Of a stretch of 64,000 nucleotides of DNA, positions 57,623 through 64,000 are shown piece by piece. The translations under genes and the position numbers were made by a program. How positions within the stretch are numbered: position 1 is the stretch's first letter; each line of letters starts with the position of its first letter. Source of the DNA: Pleurocapsa sp. PCC 7327 (lineage in GTDB: Bacteria > Cyanobacteriota > Cyanobacteriia > Cyanobacteriales > Microcystaceae); contig NC_019689.1 in assembly GCF_000317025.1 (NCBI RefSeq), forward strand, positions 881,501-945,500. The letters run 5' to 3'. The notes beneath the pieces are model-generated. The model saw only the letters and a list, made by a program, of their open reading frames with translations, did no database searches and had not been told where the DNA came from.

Positions 57623-58030
57623 ATGCTCGTGCGACCTCAGAAGTCTCTGAAAATAGATTTAAGTAAAGAGTATCCTTGTCCCTGTCGGCGGCGCGGTCGT
57701 CTGTTACCGATTCTGCTGACAGACGCATTTGGCTGCGATCGCTGCCAGCAAATTTTTGTCGTTGATGAAAAAAATCAGATAATAGAACAATTATCTTCTA
57801 ACTATCCCGGCAAACGCGCTTGGCGCTGGACGGGATATCGTTGGATTGCTGCCGGACTCGGAGACAGTGGGCTGCCTTTTATGTTGGTCATGCTCTTGGC
57901 GACGATCGTCATCGTGCTCGCCCTGGCATTGCGATCGCTACCGAGTATCGGTATGATTTGGGCAGCGATCGCAGTAGGATTGATTTTTAGTATAGTAGTA
58001 CTGATGTCCTGGCTAGCCAATCGGCATTAA
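57623..58030 (+). CDS. Conserved membrane protein with zinc-ribbon-like start
   Basis: A 135-aa protein. The N-terminal soluble part has four cysteines in PCPCRRRGRLLPILLTDAFG and CDRCQQIF (C-x-C ... C-x2-C), a possible zinc ribbon. Two membrane helices follow (about 84-104 and 110-131). The YPGKRAWRWTGYRWIAAG block in the middle is conserved-looking. A cyanobacterial family without a name that I know. It lies 11 bp upstream of the ProA-like gene on the same strand, so the two are probably co-transcribed. The soluble part should face the cytoplasm. Confidence 0.72.
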   Translation: MLVRPQKSLKIDLSKEYPCPCRRRGRLLPILLTDAFGCDRCQQIFVVDEKNQIIEQLSSNYPGKRAWRWTGYRWIAAGLGDSGLPFMLVMLLATIVIVLALALRSLPSIGMIWAAIAVGLIFSIVVLMSWLANRH

Positions 58031-58040
58031 AGGTCAAAAT

Positions 58041-59303
58041 ATGACGCAAGAAAGCTCCTCCAACCCTCTGCTTGCCCAAGCCAAGCGCGCCCATAACGCT
58101 TTTGTCGAATTGGGAAAAAGCAGTGGTTTGGAGCGCAATCGGGGTGTTAAAGCGATGGTTCGAGGACTTCAGGATGCCTTTAACGACATTCTGGAAGCTA
58201 ACACCCTCGATCTGGAAATGAGCCGAGAAATGGCAGTCCCGGAACTGATCTTGGAGTGGTTAAAGCTTACGCCAAAACGGTTGCAAACAACGGTCGAGAT
58301 TTTGCAACGGTTGGCAGAGTTACCCGATCCCCTGCAACAGGTAATCGTTGCTTCCTATCAACTGACTCCTTTCCAAACCTACTGTCAGCGCATGCCCCTA
58401 GGCACGATCGCGTTAATTCACGAAGCATTTCCCGAATTAGGTGCGATCGCAGCCGGGTTGTGTCTGAAAACCGGGAATAGCCTTATCCTGCGCGGATGCA
58501 GCGCGTCGAGCTATGCTAATGCGGTCATTGCCAAAGCGCTACAAAATGCCTTAGAAGACGCTGGATTGCCAGCGGGATGTATAGAAGCAATTCCCTCGGA
58601 TTCGGGAAGTTCGATTCAAGAGCTAGTAACCCAAGACCAGTATATTAACTTGGTTATTCCCTACGGTCGTCCCAGTTTAGTCGAACAAGTAACGCAACTG
58701 GCAACTGCCCCCGTTCTCAAATCAGCCATGGGAAATTGCTATCTCTATTGGTCGCTTAGTGGCGATCTCGATCTCGTGCGCTGGATCGTTATCGACAGCC
58801 ACGGTAGCGAACCCGATCCGGTCAACGCGATCGAGAAAGTTTTAATCGGTCCCAATCACAATCCTTCGTTGTTAGTGCGTCTGTTTAATAGCCTTCAAGA
58901 AAAGGGATTTGAGTTGAGAGGCGATAAAGAATTATTAGCAGACTTCTCCGACTATTTAACGCCAGCCACAGAAGTAGAATGGGGCAAACCCTATCTCGAT
59001 AAGATCGTCGCTTTTAAAGTCGTTGGGGATCTCTCGGAGGCGATCGCCTGGATTAATCGCTACAGCAGCGGTCATGCCGATTGCCTGGTGACAGAATCTT
59101 ATCAAGAGAGCCGCCAATTTGCTATGGAAATCGATAGCGCCCTGGTATATATTAATTCCTCACCTCGCTTCTCGCGCAATCCCAAACAGGGAGAATCTGT
59201 ATTTTTAGGAATATCCAACCAGAAAGGTCACCGTCGGGGTCTGATTAGCTTAGAAACCTTTACGACTCTCAAACAAGTAGTGCAGGGAAACGGGAAATAT
59301 TAA
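58041..59303 (+). CDS. ProA-like aldehyde dehydrogenase paralog without the catalytic cysteine
   Basis: A 420-aa member of the gamma-glutamyl-phosphate reductase family: MPLGTIALIHEAFPELGAIA and CLKTGNSLILRGCSASSYAN are the cofactor-binding strands, SGNYxx-type IPYGRPSL and AMGNCYLYWSLSGDLDL follow. In ProA the catalytic Cys lies in PGVCNAxETLLV, 30 residues after the first G of GNC. Here the aligned stretch reads EPDPVNAIEKVLIG, so Val261 replaces Cys. The protein probably cannot reduce glutamyl phosphate, and a true ProA should lie elsewhere in the genome. It may be a regulatory or structural paralog. Length is normal. Confidence 0.83.
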   Translation: MTQESSSNPLLAQAKRAHNAFVELGKSSGLERNRGVKAMVRGLQDAFNDILEANTLDLEMSREMAVPELILEWLKLTPKRLQTTVEILQRLAELPDPLQQVIVASYQLTPFQTYCQRMPLGTIALIHEAFPELGAIAAGLCLKTGNSLILRGCSASSYANAVIAKALQNALEDAGLPAGCIEAIPSDSGSSIQELVTQDQYINLVIPYGRPSLVEQVTQLATAPVLKSAMGNCYLYWSLSGDLDLVRWIVIDSHGSEPDPVNAIEKVLIGPNHNPSLLVRLFNSLQEKGFELRGDKELLADFSDYLTPATEVEWGKPYLDKIVAFKVVGDLSEAIAWINRYSSGHADCLVTESYQESRQFAMEIDSALVYINSSPRFSRNPKQGESVFLGISNQKGHRRGLISLETFTTLKQVVQGNGKY

Positions 59304-59436
59304 AAATGCTGAATATTGCCACTTTTTTTTATTTTTTTCTGAGTTTTTAGGGCTTCTCTCCGTAGCCAATGTTACAAAATCATGACATTGACTCTGTTAG
59401 CTTATAAAACAACTGTTTTGAAGGAAAAAAGCAAAG

Positions 59437-60222
59437 GTGGGTTCGATCTACGTTGCTATTGTTGAGGGAAATCCGCATCTGCGATCGCTGCTAGGCTGGC
59501 ATCTACAGCAAGCAGGCTATCGAACGCAACAAATCGCTACGATTGGGCAAGCCAGAACGGCGTTTCTCCATCGCCAACCGACATTAGCTATTGTGGATTC
59601 CGATCTGCCCGATGGAGACGGGATCGAATTGTGCCATTGGCTTTATCAACAGCGACAGACGCTGATCTTAATTCTCTCGGCACGCAATAGCGAAAAAGAG
59701 ATTGTCAAAGGACTGAAAGCGGGTGCGGATGATTATTTAACCAAGCCCTTTGGCATGCAGGAGTTTATGGCGCGTATAGAAGCCCTAACCCGCCGCATGA
59801 GAGCCGCTTCTGCGCCCTTGTATCTAGAGTACGGCGACCTGAAAATCGATTTAGTGCAGCGTCGGGTACAATTCAAGGAAGAATTTATCGAGCTAACGCC
59901 TCAAGAATTTAGCTTGCTCTACGTTCTTGCCCAGGCAGAGGGAATGGCACTGAGTCGGTCTGAATTGCTGCGTCGAGCTTGGCCCGAAGCGATCGACAAC
60001 CCTCGTACTATCGATACTCACGTACTCTCGCTGCGCAAAAAAGTCGAAACCGATCCCCGGCAACCCAGTTTAATTCAAACCGTTCGCAACGTCGGCTATC
60101 GGTTTAATCCAGATGTCCTTGAGGATGCGCCAATGCCTGCAATGCCGCCAGCCGCGATCGCGCGCGATCGCAGCAATGGAAACGGACATAATCTGTCGAG
60201 AATTGCCGCCAATCATTCTTAA
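59437..60222 (+). CDS. OmpR-family response regulator with atypical receiver (NblR-like)
   Basis: A 261-aa response regulator: receiver (1-120) and winged-helix DNA-binding domain (about 130-230, LTPQEFSLLYVLAQAEGMAL, SRSELLRRAWPE, TIDTHVLSLRKKVE and TVRNVGYRF). The phosphoacceptor Asp54 (AIVDSDLPDGDG) and K102-region KPFG are there, but the acidic pair is V-E-G-N at 9-12, with Gly11/Asn12 where two Asp normally bind Mg. NblR, the regulator of phycobilisome degradation, is known to be phosphorylation-independent with a similarly altered pocket, so it is a candidate; I do not assign the name. GTG start at 59437 with AAGGAA upstream. The last 30 residues are low complexity. Confidence 0.75.
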   Translation: MGSIYVAIVEGNPHLRSLLGWHLQQAGYRTQQIATIGQARTAFLHRQPTLAIVDSDLPDGDGIELCHWLYQQRQTLILILSARNSEKEIVKGLKAGADDYLTKPFGMQEFMARIEALTRRMRAASAPLYLEYGDLKIDLVQRRVQFKEEFIELTPQEFSLLYVLAQAEGMALSRSELLRRAWPEAIDNPRTIDTHVLSLRKKVETDPRQPSLIQTVRNVGYRFNPDVLEDAPMPAMPPAAIARDRSNGNGHNLSRIAANHS

Positions 60223-60362
60223 AATTTGCCGCATCGATGCTGTCCAAGAGTTTGGATTTTCCCCAGAAATATATCTTGAGAAAGATTTTTTTCAATCCAA
60301 TCTCCAAAGTCGGTCGAGTCATCTATCCTAAAGAGGAGATTGACTAGAGGAGAGGGAAAATC

Positions 60363-61364
60363 ATGATTCGAGCCTACGCAGCCCGCGAACCCGGTGCAAA
60401 ACTAGAGCCATTCGAGTACGAACCAGGTTCTCTAGGAGAAGAAGAGGTAGAAATCCAAGTCGAATACTGCGGCATCTGCCACAGCGACCTGAGCATGTTG
60501 AATAACGATTGGGGCATGACTCGCTACCCATTCGTGCCCGGTCATGAGGTTATCGGTACGATCGCCGCTTTAGGAGACAGAGTTAAACAACTGAAACTCG
60601 GACAACGGGTTGGACTAGGCTGGTATTCCCGTTCCTGTATGACGTGCGAGTGGTGCATGGGGGGCAACCACAACCTCTGTCAGACAGCAGAGGGAACGAT
60701 TGTCGGTCGCTACGGCGGTTTTGCCGAAAAAGTTCGCGCCCACCAAGGCTGGGTACTTCCCCTGCCCAAAAACCTCAATCCCGCTACGTCAGGTCCATTA
60801 TTTTGTGGCGGGATAACCGTTTTTAACCCACTCGTCCAATTCGATCTTAAGCCGACCGATCGCGTCGGCGTGATAGGCATTGGCGGACTCGGACACATGG
60901 CGCTACGTTTTCTTCGCGCTTGGGGATGCGATGTGACTGCCTTCTCCACCAGTTCCGACAAAGAAGCCGAGGCGCGAGAAATGGGGGCAAATCATTTCGT
61001 CAACTCCCGCGATCCACAAGCGTTGAAGGCAGTAGCCAATTCCTTTGACATGATTCTTTCTACCGTTAATGCCGATCTAGACTGGGGCACCTACATTGCT
61101 ACTTTACGCCCCAAGGGTCGGTTACATTTCGTTGGAGTCGTTCCCAACCCCGTATCGGCTCATGTTTTTCCTCTTATAGAGGGTCAGAAGTCAATTTCTG
61201 GCAGTCCGCTCGGCAGCCCTACTACTGTCGCTCGCATGCTCGATTTTGCTGAGCGCCATCAGCTCGAACCGATTACCGAAACCTTCACCTTTGACCAAGT
61301 AAATGAGGCGATGGAAAGACTCCACAGCGGCAAGGCACGATATCGGATAGTCTTGAAACATTAG
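60363..61364 (+). CDS. Zinc-dependent alcohol dehydrogenase
   Basis: A 333-aa medium-chain dehydrogenase of the YahK/cinnamyl-alcohol type. Catalytic zinc ligands are Cys in CGICHSDL (about 36-42) with GHEVIGTI (His 61, Glu 62) and Cys of the later FCGG block; the structural zinc has the four cysteines in RSCMTCEWCMGGNHNLC. NADP is bound by VGVIGIGGLGHMALRF (about 162-177). These enzymes reduce a broad range of aldehydes to alcohols. A strong GGAGAGGG leader precedes ATG 60363. It lies 140 bp after the response regulator. Substrate not known. Confidence 0.85.
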   Translation: MIRAYAAREPGAKLEPFEYEPGSLGEEEVEIQVEYCGICHSDLSMLNNDWGMTRYPFVPGHEVIGTIAALGDRVKQLKLGQRVGLGWYSRSCMTCEWCMGGNHNLCQTAEGTIVGRYGGFAEKVRAHQGWVLPLPKNLNPATSGPLFCGGITVFNPLVQFDLKPTDRVGVIGIGGLGHMALRFLRAWGCDVTAFSTSSDKEAEAREMGANHFVNSRDPQALKAVANSFDMILSTVNADLDWGTYIATLRPKGRLHFVGVVPNPVSAHVFPLIEGQKSISGSPLGSPTTVARMLDFAERHQLEPITETFTFDQVNEAMERLHSGKARYRIVLKH

Positions 61365-61466
61365 GAGCCAAACCAATTGACAATTCGCAATCGGAAGACA
61401 GCAGATTCCCATACTGCCCTGCTCGCTAATGAAACAACCCTGCGCCCCGAATTTCTCCGCCCTTAA

Positions 61467-62483
61467 ATGACCCTATCTCCTAGCCTACAAGCCAAACTCT
61501 CTACACCTCTAAAGATCGGTTCGCTTGAGGTTAATAGTCACGTTTTGCAGTCTCCTCTCTCTGGGGTGACGGATTTGGTATTTCGACGCTTGGTGAGGCG
61601 TTATGCGCCAAAATCGATGATGTATACGGAGATGGTAAGCGCGACCGAAATCCATCACCTCAAGGAACTGCCGAGAATCATGGAAATCGACCCCGACGAA
61701 CAGCCGATTAGCATTCAACTGTTCGACTGTCACCCCGATTTTATGGCTGATGCCGCTCAGAAAGCAGTGGCAGAGGGCGCTCAAACAATTGATATCAATA
61801 TGGGCTGTCCGGTCAATAAAATTACCCAAAAAGGCGGTGGTTCTTCTTTACTGCGCCAGCCAGAAATTGCCGCAGCGATCGTCAAAGAAGTAGCCGGAGC
61901 GGTCGATGTTCCCGTAACCGTCAAAACTCGCCTTGGCTGGGACGATGGCGAAATCAACATTCTCGACTTCGCCAAACGAATGGAAGACGCAGGCGCAGCA
62001 ATGTTGACTTTGCACGGACGCACCCGCGCTCAAGGATACAACGGTTCGGCGCGGTGGGACTGGATCGCACGAGTCAAGGAAGTACTCTCAATTCCCGTTA
62101 TTGCCAACGGAGATATCGTTTCTGTCGAATTCGCCGTGCGCTGTTTAGAAGAGACGGGTGCTGATGGGGTTATGTGTTCGCGGGGAACCCTAGGGCATCC
62201 TTTTTTGGTTGGAGAGATCGATTATTTTTTGAAGACGGGAAACCCATTACCATCACCGACACCCGTCGAACGTCTCGAATGTTCCAAAGAGCATTTGTGC
62301 CTTCTGTGGGAATATAAAGGCAAACGAGGGATTTTTCAGTCTAGAAAGCATCTGGCTTGGTATTGTACGGGATTTGCTAATGCATCTGAGTTGCGAGACA
62401 AAGTATCTCGGATCGAAACCGTCGAGGAAGGATGCGAGTTGCTCGATCGCGCCATCGCCCGTCTGGTTTGTTTGGAAAAGTAG
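61467..62483 (+). CDS. tRNA-dihydrouridine synthase (DusB type)
   Basis: A 338-aa FMN enzyme that reduces uridine in the tRNA D-loop. The barrel start VLQSPLSGVTDLVFRRLVRR, the catalytic Cys in DINMGCPVNKITQKGGGS (about Cys112), VKTRLGWDD, TLHGRTRAQGYNGSARWDWI and VIANGDIVS are the Dus signature. The C-terminal 80 residues form the helical tRNA-binding domain (CLLWEYKGKRGIFQSRKHLA). A member of the DusB-like group found alone in most cyanobacteria. It begins with ATG at 61467 and stands downstream of the alcohol dehydrogenase gene on the same strand (102 bp). Confidence 0.87.
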   Translation: MTLSPSLQAKLSTPLKIGSLEVNSHVLQSPLSGVTDLVFRRLVRRYAPKSMMYTEMVSATEIHHLKELPRIMEIDPDEQPISIQLFDCHPDFMADAAQKAVAEGAQTIDINMGCPVNKITQKGGGSSLLRQPEIAAAIVKEVAGAVDVPVTVKTRLGWDDGEINILDFAKRMEDAGAAMLTLHGRTRAQGYNGSARWDWIARVKEVLSIPVIANGDIVSVEFAVRCLEETGADGVMCSRGTLGHPFLVGEIDYFLKTGNPLPSPTPVERLECSKEHLCLLWEYKGKRGIFQSRKHLAWYCTGFANASELRDKVSRIETVEEGCELLDRAIARLVCLEK

Positions 62484-62562
62484 TATTTTTTTCCCTTTTG
62501 AATGGGACTGACATGCCGAAATCGGGAGCTTACGCTGAAATTTAGGTCAAACGGTAGAAGCT

Positions 62563-62793
62563 ATGCTTGAGTTTGAGAGCGATAATAGAATCTATGGAAA
62601 GCCCCGAAAAACTATGAGTCTTAAGGAGATCTTCAAACAGGGTTTAAGAGATGGTTATCTCGATCCAAAGCTCAAAGCAGAAGTGATGCGAATTTGCCAT
62701 CCCGATTCAATTTTGTCCGCTGAAGATCGCGTTTATTTAGATCGGTTAATGGGTGCAATTTTAACGGGAGAAATTGCTGGATTATATTTATAA
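62563..62793 (+). CDS. Hypothetical 76-aa protein
   Basis: A 76-aa protein (or 59 aa from the internal ATG at 62614). The second half, LRDGYLDPKLKAEVMRICHP and EDRVYLDRLMGAILTGEIAG, is helical and looks conserved; the first 17 residues are less so. There is no membrane segment or metal motif. No clear ribosome site precedes either start. It is on the same strand between the Dus gene and the DUF1400 gene. Confidence 0.55.
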   Translation: MLEFESDNRIYGKPRKTMSLKEIFKQGLRDGYLDPKLKAEVMRICHPDSILSAEDRVYLDRLMGAILTGEIAGLYL

Positions 62794-62939
62794 AAATTTG
62801 AATGGGAAATTGATACAAAGATAGGATTTCGGGGCAATCTATAAAAAGAAGTTCGCTAGCTCGGATCGATCGCGCCATCATCGGGGTCAGAGAGGGGCTA
62901 AGGCTAACAATTTTTTCCTCTTGCAATTAAACCGGACTT

Positions 62940-64000
62940 ATGAAATCTTGGCTCGGTTGGCGTAACGATAACGGATCTAAATTTCCTGAAGGCACGATCG
63001 CCCGCGATCGCGCAAAAGCTCAAAAGCCCTTCCAATCCTCCATTCCTTTATTCGGCAGCGTTGCCGCCCTTCTATTTTCCCTCGGTTATTGGATTGCTCC
63101 TTCTGCTTGGGCAGCCGAACGCTTAACCGTTCGCGCGGGACTTTTTGAGCACTCAGTCGAAGTAAAGTCCCTGGAACATTTAGCCAAGACGGGAGAAGTG
63201 CCATCCTCGCTAAAATCCTATGAGTTTTTGTTAACCCCTACTATCAAGCAGGCGTTTACTAAGAGCTTACATGTCGATTCGGCTCTAATCGAGCCACTTC
63301 TAGCAGATTTATTTAGCTCTCCCGATGGCGAAAAATTACTCGACCAACTCAGCAAAGCGCTACCGGGAACCGACGCGCAACGGATTAAAGATACCTTCAG
63401 CCTTGCTTTGCACGGAAGAGATGCTCTGAATTTTCTGAGTTTTATACGCGCCTATCCCGACGCAAATCTTACCGTCGATCTTGCCGAGGTGGCTAAGATC
63501 GCCGTGCAACTTAATGCTTCCGCTTGGCAAAATCAAATGATGAGTCCTCGACTAGAACGCGACCTCCGAGTAGAGGCAAATGAAAATGTTCCTCTCGGTA
63601 TAGATCCAACCGTATCGGGTAACGAAGCCGTTTCGATGGTGACGTTGAGGTTGAAAGATGGAACGAGACAGCGCAATATTCCCGTAGACATTTACTACAG
63701 CAGCAATACTCGCGGTCCTTTGGTCGTCATCTCTCATGGATTTGCAGCCGATCGCAAATTTCTCCGCTATCTTGCCCGACATCTAGCGTCCTACGGCATG
63801 ACAGTCGCTGCCCTAGACCATCCCGGTAGCAATATTGCCGTGCTAGTGAAAAAAGCCTTGGGCATGCGAGTCAGTCAGCTATTGCCTGCCTCCGAGTTTA
63901 TCGATCGCCCTCAAGACATCAGTTTCTTACTCGATCGACTAGAGATCCTCAACCGACGCAAAGGTGTCCTGAAAGGTAAATTGAACGTGCGGCAAGTAAC
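62940..64000 (+). CDS. DUF1400 alpha/beta hydrolase (gene runs off the window)
   Basis: The open frame starts at ATG 62940 and is still open at 64000, giving 353 residues so far. A basic N-terminus (1-33) and a signal-like helix (about 36-60, ending PSAWAAE) precede a DUF1400 domain (about 60-185; SLEHLAKTGEVPSSLKSYEF, GTDAQRIKDTFSLALHGRDA). The hydrolase domain begins near 215 with GPLVVISHGFAADRKFLRYL and AALDHPGSN. The nucleophile serine lies beyond the window or just after. Such proteins are exported and common in cyanobacteria, with predicted lipase/esterase activity. The frame is not closed by a stop because the window ends. Confidence 0.82.
   Translation, partial: MKSWLGWRNDNGSKFPEGTIARDRAKAQKPFQSSIPLFGSVAALLFSLGYWIAPSAWAAERLTVRAGLFEHSVEVKSLEHLAKTGEVPSSLKSYEFLLTPTIKQAFTKSLHVDSALIEPLLADLFSSPDGEKLLDQLSKALPGTDAQRIKDTFSLALHGRDALNFLSFIRAYPDANLTVDLAEVAKIAVQLNASAWQNQMMSPRLERDLRVEANENVPLGIDPTVSGNEAVSMVTLRLKDGTRQRNIPVDIYYSSNTRGPLVVISHGFAADRKFLRYLARHLASYGMTVAALDHPGSNIAVLVKKALGMRVSQLLPASEFIDRPQDISFLLDRLEILNRRKGVLKGKLNVRQV

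Noticed and set aside
58041-59303. Naming the ProA-like gene proA
   Set aside because: The catalytic Cys is missing, so the usual activity cannot be assumed.
1-64000. CRISPR array, insertion sequence, prophage or rRNA operon
   Set aside because: No regular spacer-repeat pattern, no transposase, integrase or phage structural gene and no rRNA sequence were seen in either strand.
1-64000. GCGATCGC octamers as a local feature
   Set aside because: HIP1 sites are spread through genes and gaps alike, as in many cyanobacterial genomes, so they mark the lineage and not a system.

Overview
The window is a chromosomal stretch of a cyanobacterium. It carries photosynthesis genes (flavodiiron proteins, psbZ, solanesyl diphosphate synthase for plastoquinone, and a PSII-assembly operon), cyanobacterium-typical families (DUF29, DUF1830, DUF1400, DUF4419) and very many copies of the GCGATCGC (HIP1) octamer and its core. 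Short G/C-rich palindromic and low-complexity intergenic repeats, decayed gene pieces and the absence of any transposase suggest a large, loosely packed genome (Pleurocapsa/Chroococcidiopsis/filamentous type rather than picocyanobacteria). The genus cannot be fixed from the sequence alone.

Layout. 0-7.4 kb: the 3' end of trpB, a DUF29 protein, the flavodiiron pair flv3/flv1 (oxygen photoreduction at the PSI acceptor side) and sds. 7.4-12.2 kb: a large beta-helix/RTX surface protein, a decayed stretch, a pentapeptide-repeat protein and speD. 12.4-21.6 kb: an FHA-penicillin-binding protein fusion, an atypical SDR, a PD40 lipoprotein, an NtcB-like LysR regulator followed by a TrpD2-like protein, a Nudix hydrolase, and an enolase-superfamily epimerase plus DUF1611 pair that resembles the DgcA/DgcN D-glutamate route. 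21.7-30.8 kb: a patatin remnant and then a redox cluster of three di-heme c-type cytochromes, a membrane protein, an old-yellow-enzyme-type flavoprotein with Fe-S cysteines and an SDR.

30.9-37.6 kb (minus strand) is a complete, collinear equivalent of the Synechocystis slr0144-slr0152 'Pap' operon: V4R protein, triple-repeat protein, phycobilisome-fold protein, second V4R protein, ferredoxin, second phycobilisome-fold protein, second ferredoxin, TPR protein and Ser/Thr kinase. 37.8-41.4 kb is a TetR-controlled unit with twin operators in front of a carotene-isomerase/retinol-saturase-like flavoprotein, which meets a secreted cyclase tail to tail. 41.5-42.8 kb is a graveyard with three broken genes.

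42.8-53.0 kb holds large minus-strand genes: a PlsY-PEP-synthase-like fusion, a coiled-coil protein, a DUF815 ATPase, an RCK-TM-RCK channel with a degenerate filter and a DHH-CBS-nucleotidyltransferase fusion. 53.4-64 kb: psbZ-ribH, a small DUF1830 operon, tandem Crp/Fnr paralogs with a palindromic site, tRNA-Gly(GCC), a ProA paralog that has lost its catalytic cysteine, an atypical OmpR-type response regulator, a zinc alcohol dehydrogenase, a tRNA-dihydrouridine synthase and the start of a DUF1400 alpha/beta hydrolase.

Most interesting for follow-up are the tri-cytochrome/flavoprotein cluster, the PlsY fusion, the TetR unit, the Cys-less ProA, the palindrome beside the twin Crp genes and the channel without a normal selectivity filter. 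All functional assignments are from reading the sequence; no searches were run.
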